A stretch of 36,461 nucleotides of DNA from Bacteroidaceae bacterium (GCA_017559845.1 JAFYQQ010000039.1:1-36461), one strand, 5' to 3'; positions 8,074 to 17,656 are shown, counted from the first letter of the stretch. Notes: a model not told the origin generated them from the letters alone. Program-made: numbers and translations.

Positions 8074-9936
8074 TTAGTTCCCTTTTCCGCAGCAATGCTT
8101 GTATTTTTTACCGCTGCCACAAGGACAGGGATCATTGCGATTCACCTTGCCAAAAGAGACCGGATTTAAAGAATCATCCAAGAATGAGAACAACGATTCC
8201 ATGTCATCGTAATTGTATGCCATATTTTTAGCCGGACGCTGTTTTACGGCAGAAAAAGGCTTGCGTACCTGCTTCAATGTGTTCATTTCCTGCGGTGTAT
8301 GGCCTTCCAACAGCCAGTGGGGCATATTGTCCAGATAATCATAGAACAAGCCCATCGCCCTTTTATACAACGGACCATCAAGTTCAAGATCCAATGTGTC
8401 GAGTACTACGTTTTCGAAAAATAATTCTGGAGGGAACAACAGGTCATCCGCTTCCTGCTGATGCATGAAAATGTACCATATTTCATGACAGGTTTCTATT
8501 GCCTTCCATTGATCCATCCCCAAATCCTTGATAAGCATATTGCAGAAAGCCTCATACTTCTGATTTGGAATCAGTGGACAAGGTTTGCGGGCAGCCATCA
8601 TCACTTCCATATCTGAAAATTGTCTGTATTGTTTTACCCCTTTTCCTTTTTTCTTTATCTCGCGCACCAAATCGTCCGGCATGTCCCATCCGTAAAGGGA
8701 CACATAGACCAAATTTTCGTTGTCCGATGTGCCACACCTAGTCCATGATTCCATCCATTTCATCAGTAACGATTCCTCCCTTACCTCCGCCAAAACCTGT
8801 TCCGCCTCTTCTACGGTTATGCCTTCCAAACGTGCTATCTCGCATACAAGCCTCTCATGGCTTATCTGTCCATAAAGGTTTGTCAACCCCAATATGCAGC
8901 TTTCTATTCCTATTCGCTTTTGGTTACATCGGTCGTTAAGAGCATCTTCAATGTGGGGGACTAATGCGCTGCGCAGTTCTTCAGGGAAATGCATGTAATA
9001 GTTTCCGGCCTTGTCATGCCAACCTTCAGCCAAACCATAATAGTAAAACAGAGGCTTGTCATAATCGTCGTACACATCCACAATATCCGGTCCATCCTCA
9101 CCCTCTTTAAGCCTCTCAATAATTTGCAACTCATATAAGGGCAACTGATCAAGCACTTTACGAGGATTATCAAGCAAGGCTTGGGCATACTGTCGCTTAA
9201 TTTCCTTTTCGCCGGCACTCTCATCTACAGTGAGATTCAGGTTCTCTGCAAAATCAACAATATCCGCCTTGCTCAATTTTTTCATGGCATCAAGCAACGA
9301 GATGGGACGGGGAGATTCTATCTTCCGTTCATACCCTTTTGGGTTCTCACCATTGCAAACCTCAATGCTTCTCAGCATATCGTTCACCTCGTCTATGTCA
9401 AAATATTTGGGGTCAAAATCCTCTTCATCATCCAGGCACAACCATTCTCTGTACTGTTGTGCCTCTTCGCTATTCGGGGCTTCCAATAACAGTTGTTTCA
9501 TGTCTTCATAGCCCCATACGCCTCCGCAATCCTCCGGTGGACAGAGACCTTTGCCAGCCAGACATACAGGATATGCAAACATATCATTTTCAGATATCTC
9601 CTCCAACGTAATGTCATGCACCCAGCTATCGCCGAAATCATAGACATACACAAACTTCTTCAGACCCATCATTTTGATAAAGTCCAACACCAAAGTATTT
9701 CTGGAATCAGATGATCGGAATTCAAAATCCATATCATATTCATTGGGCACAGCAATCCGCCATCCATGGCAAAATGGTGATTTTTCAAACTGATATAGGT
9801 GCACATTTTCCCACCCGAAAGCGTCCTGTATGGCTTGATGGAAATGATGAAACGTAAAGTTGGATGGAATCACAACCCTGCGCCATACTGGCGGTTTCTT
9901 TATGCCTCGTAACTGAATCTTAAAAGTAAGTGCCAT
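8074..9936 (-). CDS. pRiA4b ORF-3-like protein with C-terminal SEC-C zinc motif
   Basis: A protein of 620 residues. Residues 1 to about 190 match the PRiA4_ORF3 domain ([52 protein letters not shown]). A long helical, acidic middle follows. The end holds a SEC-C motif, [16 protein letters not shown], which binds zinc in SecA and in many unrelated proteins. The biochemical role of the family is unknown. The ATG at 9936 is kept because the conserved domain begins at once. It is transcribed alone, divergent from the AAA-ATPase-like pseudogene; possible -7 boxes on the minus strand are TAAATTTG (10002-10009) and TACTTTTG (10057-10064), neither with a clear -33 box. Confidence 0.85.
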   Translation of the reverse strand: MALTFKIQLRGIKKPPVWRRVVIPSNFTFHHFHQAIQDAFGWENVHLYQFEKSPFCHGWRIAVPNEYDMDFEFRSSDSRNTLVLDFIKMMGLKKFVYVYDFGDSWVHDITLEEISENDMFAYPVCLAGKGLCPPEDCGGVWGYEDMKQLLLEAPNSEEAQQYREWLCLDDEEDFDPKYFDIDEVNDMLRSIEVCNGENPKGYERKIESPRPISLLDAMKKLSKADIVDFAENLNLTVDESAGEKEIKRQYAQALLDNPRKVLDQLPLYELQIIERLKEGEDGPDIVDVYDDYDKPLFYYYGLAEGWHDKAGNYYMHFPEELRSALVPHIEDALNDRCNQKRIGIESCILGLTNLYGQISHERLVCEIARLEGITVEEAEQVLAEVREESLLMKWMESWTRCGTSDNENLVYVSLYGWDMPDDLVREIKKKGKGVKQYRQFSDMEVMMAARKPCPLIPNQKYEAFCNMLIKDLGMDQWKAIETCHEIWYIFMHQQEADDLLFPPELFFENVVLDTLDLELDGPLYKRAMGLFYDYLDNMPHWLLEGHTPQEMNTLKQVRKPFSAVKQRPAKNMAYNYDDMESLFSFLDDSLNPVSFGKVNRNDPCPCGSGKKYKHCCGKGN

Positions 9937-10105
9937 ATATTTGTTTTATTATTCTTCAAAAAACATGTCATCATAATTGGCGTATGACAACATTCGCACT
10001 ACAAATTTACATTTATTCTATTACAATATCGCCATAGAACTAAAATAAATTTACGCCAAAAGTACAAATTAGGGTAGATTCATACCGCATTTCAGATAAA
10101 AAGGT

Positions 10106-10113
10106 TATCTTTG
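10106..10113 (+). promoter_or_regulatory. -7 promoter box of the AAA-ATPase-like pseudogene
   Basis: TATCTTTG matches the Bacteroidales -7 consensus TAnnTTTG and lies 24 bp before the ATG at 10138. No good TTTG -33 box is seen at the right spacing. Confidence 0.45.
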
Positions 10114-10137
10114 TGGAGAAAATCAAACAGATAAGGC

Positions 10138-11261
10138 ATGAAATATCCCATAGGCATACAACAGTTTGAAGAAATAAGGACCGGTGGTTGGTTTATGTAG
10201 ACAAAACTGCTCAGGTTTATAATCTGGCGGAAGAAGGAAAGTATTTTTTTCTGAGCCGTCCCAGACGATTCGGCAAGAGCCTACTTTTGTCTACACTTCA
10301 GGCCTACTTCGAGGGCAAGAAACATCTGTTTGAGGGACTTGCCATAGAGTGTCTTGAAACGGAATGGAACACCTATCCTGTATTGCATCTGGATTTGAAT
10401 GCCAAACCTTTCACAAAACTCCAGGACCTTTATGATTTGCTTAATGCCCAGCTCTATATCTACGAACAACAATATGAGAGCGTGGCCATAGACACAAGCA
10501 TTGAGGGCCGATTCCGTGCATTGATCCGTGCCGCCAAGCTGAAAACCGGAAGAAACGTGGTGGTACTGGTGGACGAATATGACAAGCCCATGCTGCAAGC
10601 CATTGGGAACGAGGCTTTGCAGACTGATTTCCGCAACGCGCTGAAAGCGTTCTATGGCGTGCTGAAGAGCGCCGACGGTGACCTGCAATTCGCCATGCTT
10701 ACGGGCGTGACAAAGTTCAGTAAGGTGAGTGTGTTCAGCGACCTCAACAATCTGAAAGACATTTCCATGAGCCTACACTACCATGACATCTGCGGCATTA
10801 CAGAGAAGGAATTGCACGCCACCTTTGACGCCGAGGTGGAAAAACTTGCACAGGCCAACGAGCAGACAAAGGAAGAAGCCTATCTGGAACTACAAAGACG
10901 CTATGACGGCTATCATTTCTGTGGCAATTCAATGGGTCTGTACAATCCCTTCAGTCTGTTGTGGACACTGAGCGAACAACACTATGGCAGCTATTGGTTC
11001 AGCACGGGCACTCCCACCTATCTGGTGGAACTGATGAAGGAAGTGAACCTCAACCCGGCTGACTTGACTGGATACGAAGCCGGAGCCAGTGAACTGGATT
11101 GTATACAGGTAAAAGTGGACAATCCGATAGCCGTATTATATCAAAGCGGTTATCTGACCATAAAGGAATATAATCCCGAATTCAACGTATATGTACTCGA
11201 TTACCCAAATGAGGAAGTGAAGGAAGGATTCCATTATTTAACGAAGTACGTTGAACGATGA
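10138..11261 (+). pseudogene. AAA-ATPase-like/PD-(D/E)XK (DUF1703) protein, frameshifted and truncated
   Basis: The family start MKYPIGIQQFEEIR begins at the ATG at 10138, but that frame stops at 10198-10200 after GGW. The conserved next segment VYVDKTAQVYNLAEEGKYFF continues in another frame from about 10192; adding one G after the tgg codon would join them. Further motifs are intact: Walker A SRPRRFGKS, Walker B VVLVDEYDKPML, TGVTKFSKVSVFSDLNNL, RYDGYHF, and STGTPTYLVELMK. After NEEVKEGF the family usually has about 150 more residues with a nuclease core; here homology ends at about 11240, where a heptad array begins, and the frame stops at 11261. The gene is therefore broken at both ends. 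Function in intact relatives is unknown. Confidence 0.85.
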
Positions 11262-11275
11262 ACGTTGAACGAAAG
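11241..11275 (+). repeat. heptad array, left arm (ACGTTGA type)
   Basis: Five consecutive heptads from 11241 to 11275, of which the central ones are ACGTTGA, ACGATGA and ACGTTGA. The array interrupts the AAA-ATPase-like gene, supplies its stop codon, and ends 3 bp before the ATG of the four-helix-bundle gene. Confidence 0.8.
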
Positions 11276-11278
11276 ACT

Positions 11279-11656
11279 ATGTTCAGTGAATTCTCATATC
11301 GGAAATTAAGGGTATATAAACAGAGTAAAGACCTCGTTGTATACATATATGGATTAATAAGACACTTTCCAAAAGAAGAAAACTTTGCTCTTTGTGATCA
11401 GCTAAGACGTGCTGCAATTTCTATCCCATCAAACATAGCAGAAGGTATGGGAAGAAACTCTTATAAAGAACAAATCCACTTTCTTGAAATATCATACGGC
11501 TCTTTAAATGAAGTAATGTGCCAGATTGAAATTGCCTACGAGCTTCGCTTTGTCACATTAGAACAACTACAAAAAGTTGAAGAACTATATAGGGGAATTG
11601 CCCAAATGCTTTCTGGACTTCGTAAATCCAGAATGTCAACATTCAATAGCGATTGA
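11279..11656 (+). CDS. four-helix-bundle protein (S23/IVP family)
   Basis: A protein of 125 residues from the ATG at 11279; an upstream ATG at 11258 lies in the heptad array and would add only repeat-encoded residues. The family marks are YRKLRVYKQSKDLV at the start, QLRRAAISIPSNIAEGMGR at about residues 43-61, and the helical ELxxV-rich second half. The fold is the one of proteins encoded by intervening sequences of bacterial 23S rRNA genes and of Avd of diversity-generating retroelements. Its function outside those settings is unknown; the positive surface suggests nucleic-acid binding. It is flanked by inverted heptad arrays. A second member is at 31381-31749. Confidence 0.85.
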   Translation: MFSEFSYRKLRVYKQSKDLVVYIYGLIRHFPKEENFALCDQLRRAAISIPSNIAEGMGRNSYKEQIHFLEISYGSLNEVMCQIEIAYELRFVTLEQLQKVEELYRGIAQMLSGLRKSRMSTFNSD

Positions 11657-11678
11657 TTATATTTAGCAATAACGTATT

Positions 11679-11713
11679 TCGCTCATCGTTCAACGTTCAA
11701 CGTTAATCGTTTA
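11679..11713 (+). repeat. heptad array, right arm (TCAACGT type)
   Basis: Five consecutive heptads from 11679 to 11713, including TCGTTCA, ACGTTCA and ACGTTAA. The sequence is the reverse complement in type of the left arm at 11241-11275. Downstream to the lipocalin promoter I see no gene. Confidence 0.8.
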
Positions 11714-11840
11714 TCTGGAACGTTGGATTATAGAATAGCGGCTTTATTCTCATACAGATTCTAAAAATCTTTTAAAAGGCCTTATAACTTTCTTACCTTT
11801 TGTTAAATCTTTCATGCTGAGGAATAAAAGCGTTTGGTTT

Positions 11841-11873
11841 CTTGCGCTTTATCAGATAAACTGGCTACATTTG
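11841..11873 (+). promoter_or_regulatory. promoter of the lipocalin gene
   Basis: TACATTTG at 11866-11873 is a full match to the -7 consensus TAnnTTTG. CTTG at 11841-11844 serves as a partial -33 box with a 21-bp gap. The ATG at 11906 follows 32 bp later. Confidence 0.6.
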
Positions 11874-11905
11874 CGGTCAGTTATTCACCTCAAATACTTA
11901 CTGAC

Positions 11906-12412
11906 ATGAAAAGATTCGTTTTATTCACAATGCTGGCCGGAATCCTGGCAAGTTGTAACAGTACACTGTCCGTAGACAACACACCGGTTGCCCATCTGGA
12001 CTTGAACCGCTATCTTGGCGAATGGTATGAAATCGCCCGCTTTGACCACCGCTTCGAGCGCGGTATGGAACATACCAAGGCAAGTTATGCCCTCAACGAG
12101 GACGGTACGGTCCGCGTCATCAATTCCGGCATTAAAAACGGAAAGTTAAAAGAGGCAAAAGGAAAAGCAAAACTAACGGACGCGCCAGCCCTGTTACGCG
12201 TTTCGTTTTTCGGTCCGTTCTATGGTGACTATCGTGTTATGTTGCTCGACAAAGACTATCGTTATGCCCTTATCGGCAGTGGCTCCGATGACTATCTGTG
12301 GATTCTTTCCCGTACGCCTAAACTCTCAGAAAACGACATTATTACGATACTTGAGGAAGCCCGTCGCCGCAGATATGACATCGGCAGACTGCTTTGGGTA
12401 AAGCAGGAATAA
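11906..12412 (+). CDS. blc: Blc-type outer-membrane lipocalin
   Basis: A protein of 168 residues. From the ATG at 11906 it has a lipoprotein signal (FVLFTMLAGILASC, Cys17). The lipocalin signature LGEWYEIARFDHRFERGM follows at about residue 36, then GKAKLTD, FFGPFYGDYRVMLLDKDYRYALIGS and YLWILSRTP, all characteristic of the bacterial Blc/ApoD group. Lipocalins bind small hydrophobic molecules or lysophospholipids; here it would do so at the outer membrane. It has its own promoter. The frame is open upstream to 11834, but that part precedes the promoter and lacks a signal peptide. The next gene is convergent, 7 bp away. Confidence 0.92.
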   Translation: MKRFVLFTMLAGILASCNSTLSVDNTPVAHLDLNRYLGEWYEIARFDHRFERGMEHTKASYALNEDGTVRVINSGIKNGKLKEAKGKAKLTDAPALLRVSFFGPFYGDYRVMLLDKDYRYALIGSGSDDYLWILSRTPKLSENDIITILEEARRRRYDIGRLLWVKQE

Positions 12413-12419
12413 CAAGTCT

Positions 12420-13343
12420 TCAACGTCTCATCCCTTTCAAGGAAAAGTCCTTTGCCTGCAAGGCGCAATCAAAGGTTCCAGGCACCTCCCATCCGAAGTT
12501 CATGCTGGTGAAAGCGAAGTCTTCCACATCGGAATCTGAAAAGAGGCCCCGTGCCTTGAAGTGTGCGAGTGCTTCTCCAAGTGTCTCGCGCACATCCACA
12601 TACGCCGGATGCCACGCTCCGTCTGCAAAATCTGTCCCCTCTCCGAAGAAACATTCGCTTGGACGGCAATAGATATAGGTCTGCGTACCCTTGTCCAGAT
12701 GCGACATCACCTTCTGCAACATACCACCCGGTTCACGGTTGTCATACAGTCCCACACCCAGCCACATGCCCATACGATAATCCGCGGATTGCGGATTGTT
12801 GTTGGTCAAGTGAAAATAGCCCAACGCCTGCGCGGCATGGACTGTCTTGTTATAGTCTTCGCCCATACGGTTCTCACACTTGAGGATGCGCATGCTATAG
12901 GTCAGTTCCAGACTTTCATAATCATTTACTGGAACGAACGGCAGATCGGTTTCTATCAAGATATGCGCCCAAGGTTCATCAGCTGTCCGCGGTTTCTGGT
13001 ATTCCTTGGAGGCATCCAGTTTCATGGTCAGCACCCCGTCCGAACTGCGTGCCATCGTCAGGGACTCGCTGGCATACTCCACCCCGTATTCGGTTTCCGA
13101 TGCTTGCGCACCCCTCAAGTCGTGTCGACAACTCCATTGGCACAATCGCCACACCGGTTCCTTACTGGTCTTTCCAAAATAGAACGTATCCACCGGAACG
13201 GCCTTCCCGTCCACCGCTTGCGGGGCAAGCAATACAACTCCCCCATCAAGCGAGGGGTCAGGCAGTATCTCCACGGAACGCTTGCAACCGCATAAGAAGA
13301 CAAGCACTACTAACAGAGACGCTGGAAATACACCTTTCATCAT
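12420..13343 (-). CDS. lipoprotein of unknown function in operon with the CotH protein
   Basis: A protein of 307 residues. It starts at the ATG at 13343, four bases after the stop of the CotH gene, and opens with a lipoprotein signal (MMKGVFPASLLVVLVFLCGC, Cys20). The rest is a soluble domain with many aromatic and acidic residues (YESLELTYSMRILK, YRMGMWLGVGLYDNREPGG, DVEDFAFTSMNFGWEVPG), which suggests a beta-sandwich, but I recognise no family. An ORF starting at 13391 exists but would overlap the CotH gene and lose the N-terminal signal. The tight spacing says it is co-transcribed with the CotH protein and likely acts with it at the outer surface. Confidence 0.75.
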   Translation of the reverse strand: MMKGVFPASLLVVLVFLCGCKRSVEILPDPSLDGGVVLLAPQAVDGKAVPVDTFYFGKTSKEPVWRLCQWSCRHDLRGAQASETEYGVEYASESLTMARSSDGVLTMKLDASKEYQKPRTADEPWAHILIETDLPFVPVNDYESLELTYSMRILKCENRMGEDYNKTVHAAQALGYFHLTNNNPQSADYRMGMWLGVGLYDNREPGGMLQKVMSHLDKGTQTYIYCRPSECFFGEGTDFADGAWHPAYVDVRETLGEALAHFKARGLFSDSDVEDFAFTSMNFGWEVPGTFDCALQAKDFSLKGMRR

Positions 13344-13347
13344 TTTC

Positions 13348-16300
13348 TTATTTGACAAACTTGACCGCACAATCATTTCCTTCGTTGTCACTCACACGCG
13401 CCACATAAGTGCCGGATGCCAACAGCGTTACGGAGACGCGGGCCTGTCCAGCCTCCACATGCACGTTGTGGCTCATGGCCAAACGTCCGTCAAGGGTATA
13501 GACACGGAGTTGTACTTCAGAGTTATACTCGCTCTTCACCATCAGCTGTCCAGACTGGAAGCGGATGCTCAACCCACCGGAATGTGTTGCCATCAGGTTA
13601 TCAATGGCACTTTCTCCTTCTCCGGGCTTGATTTCAGGCATTTCATAACGTACCGTATAGGAGTTCATGGTGTTGGTGGCATCAATGGACGGACGGTACA
13701 TGCGATAATATTGGTTTCCACCGTCGGGAAATCGTCCCACGGTCTGCATGCCGTCATGGGCACAATACACAAGCGTATCACCCCAACTCTCATCGGCAGC
13801 TGTCAGTATGATGGCCGCACCGTCTCCATTGGCCAGTTTGAAAGGAGCGTGCAGTTGGCTCTTGGTGTCCTGATGGTCACACCAGATGATTCGCGTCCCA
13901 TGAGCGGGAAGTATGGTACTGGTCTCCGTACCTTCTGCCGAGATACGGTATTTGGTGGGGTTCTCCAGTTCATCACTCAGATACATTCCGGCCAAATCTA
14001 TGTCTTCCGATGTCATGTTGTACAATTCCACCCAGTCGTTCTTGTCAAAATACTCATTCACAAAAACACTGTTTCCGGCACTGACTTCATTAATGACCAC
14101 CGGTTTGGTTATTGCTTCCGCCACATACTCGTAACAAGCCTGGAGTTCCAGTTTCTCGGTACTGTACGGCAGTCCCATTTCCTCCTCCCTACTGAGAATG
14201 CCACCGGCCTCCACCTTCACCTGGTCCATACAAGTGAGCGAGGCATCCCAAAGGATGTCACTACTGGTGGCAGAGGTGTTGTGGACCTCCACCGCAATCA
14301 GGTTTTCTCCCGTCTTGAAGTAAGACTTGTCCAGCACAATGCTGCCGGTGGCCGCCGTAGTGGACACAGAAGTGGCGGAATAAGTGGAATATGATACTGC
14401 GCCGGTCGCCATGTGAACCCTACTCGCTTCCACGCCGTTGATATAGATTACACAACCGTCGTCCAGGGTGTAGTTCAGTACAAAGTCTCCCTTTTCGGGC
14501 ATTTCATCTATCTGGAATTTCTTACGGAAGTAATAGGTGGAATACTTGTTGTTGGCGTCGCTGCCATAACTGATGGTTGTGGAAATCTGGAAATGCGATC
14601 CGTAACCCAAGGGGGCACGGCCTTCCTTCCAGCTCTTGTCGGAATAGATACGGTTGCGCCAGTTAGAAGCCACTGGACCAGAGTCGCTGTATTTCCATTC
14701 TGACTGAGAGGGGATCAAGGTGGTTCCCGTGCCCACATTTATGGCATTCTTTGTCTTCCAACCCACAAAACGATAGCTGGCCGGCGCTTGGGCACAAAGG
14801 GTTACTGGCGGATACAGGCGTCCGTCAAACATACCGGTGGTCACGGTCTGCCCGTTCACGCTGATGCGTGCCACATCCGTATCGGCAGCCAGTTTCACTT
14901 CCTGTCCGCTGCCCGACAGCCCCACGGATCCAAATCCCTGCAATGCTCCGTAAAGCATGGGGGCACGGTTGGCCAATCCGTTGATGACCTCGTCGGCCGA
15001 GGAACGGGGAGAGACGTTTCTGCCAGGATAACCACTTTCGCGTGTCTGCATATATTCCACTGTTGAGACCAGGCGGTTTACCAGTTTTCGGCAGCGTTCC
15101 GGCTCAAACACGGAACCGGCCACAATACAGAAAGCATCGGTGAAACGACGGCGGAAGTCCGCATTCTTGAGCAGGTTCATGAATATGGGCACAATTTCCA
15201 CCTCACGGGTATGATGGCTTACGCCCGGCACATCAAAAAGCTGGCAGAACGTGTACCATTGGCGCGAGGTAAAGGCCGGAAATGGATTGTTATTATAAAA
15301 ACCGAAATCCAGGTCGAACATGATGAAGCGGAACTTGCCGTTCTCCATAATGGGGCGCCAGCACTTCAGGTTGTTCTGCGGCCAGTCATTGTTTCCCAGA
15401 TACAGTTGGACGGCCATGTAATTGCAGCATTCGTCAATGTCCAGCAGATTCTTTATCTGTTCGTAAGTTGCGGCATCAGTTGCCTTTGCGCTCAGTTCCT
15501 TCAGCCGCTGCCAGGCATCGCGCGTGCCACACATCTGCACATAACCCGAGTCACACTCTATCTCGTACATGTCTATCTCGTCATCGTCCAGACCGTGGTT
15601 GGCATAAACGTTATGCTTGTTGTTGGGTTCGCGCATGTTGATGGTACCCATGAACTCTCCGTTTATGTAATGGCACACTGGTGCATAGTCCTGCAGGTCC
15701 ACGTCAATCCCGCTGGTTCTTACAATGCTCTGCAATGCGGCGTCCTTGATACGGCACAAATAGTCGTTTCCGCCACAACGGAACTGTAAGGCCTTGTGCT
15801 TCAGATACGGTTTGTCGGGAAAGAACTGATAATCCAGATAATTCTGCCCTTCGTATTCCTTTCCGGCCTTAATCTTGAAACTGAACGGGGTGAATCCCTT
15901 GCTGTGTCCGCCACAACGGCTCATGTCAGCTTCCATGTTTATCAACGATTTGCCCGTCTGCGGATCAAGCATCTCAAAGTTCACTGGCCGGTCCCAGTCA
16001 TGGTTCCAGTTGCAGTATTCGCTTGTGCCCTTTCCTCTGCGACCGTTTGTGCCTTTGGTCAGGAAACCGATGGTGGGGTCATAAAGATGATCAGGATCTG
16101 TCACCACGGACACCACCGGTATGTTGAACGACTTGTCTCGCTTTATGTACGAGCGGGTCACCACCGGGCTGCTCAGACATCCGTCTTGAAAAAGAGCGAA
16201 ACGATAGACACGGGTACCCGATGTGGACAGTTTGCCGGTGGTACTGGTTCTTCCGTTCTCCATAGAGGGAGTGGAACCGTCCATGGTGTAGCGGAGCGTC

Positions 16301-16923
16301 GCGCCCTCGGGGATGTCCACCGTTATGCTTATTGCCCCGCTGAATATCTGGCTCTCAGGCGTCACTTCGGGTGCAGCCAGACGGTGCATTGTCAGCTTGA
16401 TGCCCTCATTTGTGGCAGCCGGTGTGGGCGTAGCGGTATATCCCCACTCTTCTCCGGCATCCGTTCCGCGGGCATAGCTGGTACGCGAGATGGCTGGTGG
16501 ATACTCCACCGAGTCAATCAGCCAACCGGTGTTGGAGGACAAGCAGATTATGCCACCGTCACAATCCAGTTTCATGTTCATCTGCGTGGGCCAGTACAGG
16601 CCATAATGGCCAAACCAGAGATTGGCAAAACCCTTTGCCGGCACAACCACATCGTGCGCAATCCGCAGTTTTTTCCGTTTGTCCGGGTCATCACTGAACC
16701 AATGGTTCTTCAGGTTGATGTCGCGTGTGGTAGGATTATATATCTCTATCCACCCCCCATAATTCCATGTGGGGTCCAGTATGCGGTCCACATTGGCAGA
16801 CATCACTTCATTGATGCGAAGCGAGTTCGACGATTGGGCACGCATTCCCAGTGCCGCAAATGCCAGCAACACCAAAAGCAGAGAATTCTTTCTCATCCAC
16901 ATATGTTTTACAGGTCTTTTCAT
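13348..16923 (-). CDS. large secreted CotH-kinase protein with lamin-tail domains
   Basis: A protein of about 1191 residues. It starts at ATG 16923; the signal peptide core is LLLVLLAFAALGMRAQ, so a start at the inner ATG 16896 is also possible. Domains in order: a lamin-tail domain (RINEVMSANVD, GWIEIYNPT), a chitobiase-C-like domain (GATLRYTMDGSTPS) near 205-260, a CotH kinase domain (YINGEFMGTINMREP, then FMFDLDFGF-like IMFDLDFGF near residue 535), a beta-sandwich near 745-905 (LDDGCVIYINGVE), a second lamin-tail domain (VINEVSAGNS, DWVELYNMT), and a C-terminal domain like T9SS sorting tails (LRVYTLDGRL, GTYVARVSD). CotH of Bacillus phosphorylates spore-coat proteins; the target here is unknown. 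The lipoprotein gene follows 4 bp downstream. Confidence 0.85.
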   Translation of the reverse strand: MKRPVKHMWMRKNSLLLVLLAFAALGMRAQSSNSLRINEVMSANVDRILDPTWNYGGWIEIYNPTTRDINLKNHWFSDDPDKRKKLRIAHDVVVPAKGFANLWFGHYGLYWPTQMNMKLDCDGGIICLSSNTGWLIDSVEYPPAISRTSYARGTDAGEEWGYTATPTPAATNEGIKLTMHRLAAPEVTPESQIFSGAISITVDIPEGATLRYTMDGSTPSMENGRTSTTGKLSTSGTRVYRFALFQDGCLSSPVVTRSYIKRDKSFNIPVVSVVTDPDHLYDPTIGFLTKGTNGRRGKGTSEYCNWNHDWDRPVNFEMLDPQTGKSLINMEADMSRCGGHSKGFTPFSFKIKAGKEYEGQNYLDYQFFPDKPYLKHKALQFRCGGNDYLCRIKDAALQSIVRTSGIDVDLQDYAPVCHYINGEFMGTINMREPNNKHNVYANHGLDDDEIDMYEIECDSGYVQMCGTRDAWQRLKELSAKATDAATYEQIKNLLDIDECCNYMAVQLYLGNNDWPQNNLKCWRPIMENGKFRFIMFDLDFGFYNNNPFPAFTSRQWYTFCQLFDVPGVSHHTREVEIVPIFMNLLKNADFRRRFTDAFCIVAGSVFEPERCRKLVNRLVSTVEYMQTRESGYPGRNVSPRSSADEVINGLANRAPMLYGALQGFGSVGLSGSGQEVKLAADTDVARISVNGQTVTTGMFDGRLYPPVTLCAQAPASYRFVGWKTKNAINVGTGTTLIPSQSEWKYSDSGPVASNWRNRIYSDKSWKEGRAPLGYGSHFQISTTISYGSDANNKYSTYYFRKKFQIDEMPEKGDFVLNYTLDDGCVIYINGVEASRVHMATGAVSYSTYSATSVSTTAATGSIVLDKSYFKTGENLIAVEVHNTSATSSDILWDASLTCMDQVKVEAGGILSREEEMGLPYSTEKLELQACYEYVAEAITKPVVINEVSAGNSVFVNEYFDKNDWVELYNMTSEDIDLAGMYLSDELENPTKYRISAEGTETSTILPAHGTRIIWCDHQDTKSQLHAPFKLANGDGAAIILTAADESWGDTLVYCAHDGMQTVGRFPDGGNQYYRMYRPSIDATNTMNSYTVRYEMPEIKPGEGESAIDNLMATHSGGLSIRFQSGQLMVKSEYNSEVQLRVYTLDGRLAMSHNVHVEAGQARVSVTLLASGTYVARVSDNEGNDCAVKFVK

Positions 16924-16946
16924 CAAAAGTCAATATTATTTGGATA

Positions 16947-16954
16947 CAAATTTA
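16947..16954 (-). promoter_or_regulatory. -7 promoter box of the CotH operon
   Basis: On the minus strand TAAATTTG matches TAnnTTTG and lies 23 bp before the ATG at 16923. No clear -33 TTTG is seen at the right spacing. It lies back to back with the plus-strand box at 16968-16975. Confidence 0.4.
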
Positions 16955-16967
16955 ATTAAATTCTCTG

Positions 16968-16975
16968 TATCTTTG
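16968..16975 (+). promoter_or_regulatory. -7 promoter box of the DUF4112 gene
   Basis: TATCTTTG matches TAnnTTTG on the plus strand. It would give an untranslated leader of about 135 bases before the ATG at 17120. No good -33 box is seen at 19-21 bp. The leader holds no gene that I can see. Confidence 0.4.
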
Positions 16976-17119
16976 CAGAAAAAAAAGTTAAAAAGCCTTT
17001 AACGGCACAAAATTAGTCAGCATTTTAAACTTTTTTGTCTATTAGGCATCTAATCGCTGATATGCCTAAAAAACACGGTCTATTGGCAGACATCCATTTA
17101 CACATTAAAACAATGTACA

Positions 17120-17656
17120 ATGAAAAAACATTCATTCACAATGTCAAACCCTCCCATACCATATAATCAAACGGGCGGAACAGCCTCGGGGCATAAGGCC
17201 GACCTTATGAATTCGGGATTCCTCCACACCCTGCAACGCATTGCCCGGTGGATGGACACCTATTACCTGGACCCCATCCTTGGCTTCCTGCTTCCGGCCG
17301 GAATCGGCGATTTCGTCTCTGCGCTCATGGCAATCCCATTCATTGTCTTCAGTCTCTTCGTGGCAAAATCCATTCCCCTCACCCTTGCCATCATCAACCA
17401 CACGCTGTGGGACATCTTCATAGGGCTCATCCCCTTCTTTGTGGGCGATGTCCTCGATGTCTTCAGCCGCCCCTACCGTCGTAATTTGCAACTCATCGAA
17501 GGCTATCTCTCCGGTGACAAATCCACCATCCGCCACCTGCAGAAACACGTGGCCATCACCCTCTTCGCCATCTTCCTCTGCTGTACCCTTATCTACTTCA
17601 TGTTCAAGGTCGTATTGTGGTTTGGAGAATGGATCGTTGGTTTTTGGGGGATATAA
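17120..17656 (+). CDS. DUF4112 membrane protein
   Basis: A protein of 178 residues. The DUF4112 pattern is present: MDTYYLDPILGFLLPAGIGDFVSAL at about residues 44-68 (quoted in part, key residues D-P-G-GIGD), a second hydrophobic segment to about 95, then LWDIFIGLIPFFVGDVLDVFSRPYRRNLQLIE. A last membrane span lies at about 145-170. The domain predicts three to four membrane segments in the inner membrane; its function is unknown. It is transcribed alone, divergent from the CotH operon and convergent with the beta-helix gene, whose stop lies 13 bp away. The hydrophilic first 30 residues are not part of the domain. Confidence 0.85.
   Translation: MKKHSFTMSNPPIPYNQTGGTASGHKADLMNSGFLHTLQRIARWMDTYYLDPILGFLLPAGIGDFVSALMAIPFIVFSLFVAKSIPLTLAIINHTLWDIFIGLIPFFVGDVLDVFSRPYRRNLQLIEGYLSGDKSTIRHLQKHVAITLFAIFLCCTLIYFMFKVVLWFGEWIVGFWGI

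Larger units (their letters stand above)
11241..11713 (+). mobile_element. candidate heptad-bounded S23/IVP cassette 1
   Basis: A 473-bp unit made of a four-helix-bundle gene flanked by heptad arrays in inverted orientation: ACGTTGA type on the left, TCAACGT type on the right. It sits where the C-terminus of the AAA-ATPase-like gene should be. Mobility is inference; no transposase or target-site duplication was seen. Confidence 0.3.

Noticed and set aside
11279..11656. Avd gene of a diversity-generating retroelement
   Set aside because: The fold family is shared with Avd, but no reverse transcriptase and no template/variable repeat pair is visible near either copy.
13282..16959. Long open frames on the plus strand opposite the CotH gene
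   Set aside because: They lack domains and mirror the codon pattern of the real gene on the minus strand.
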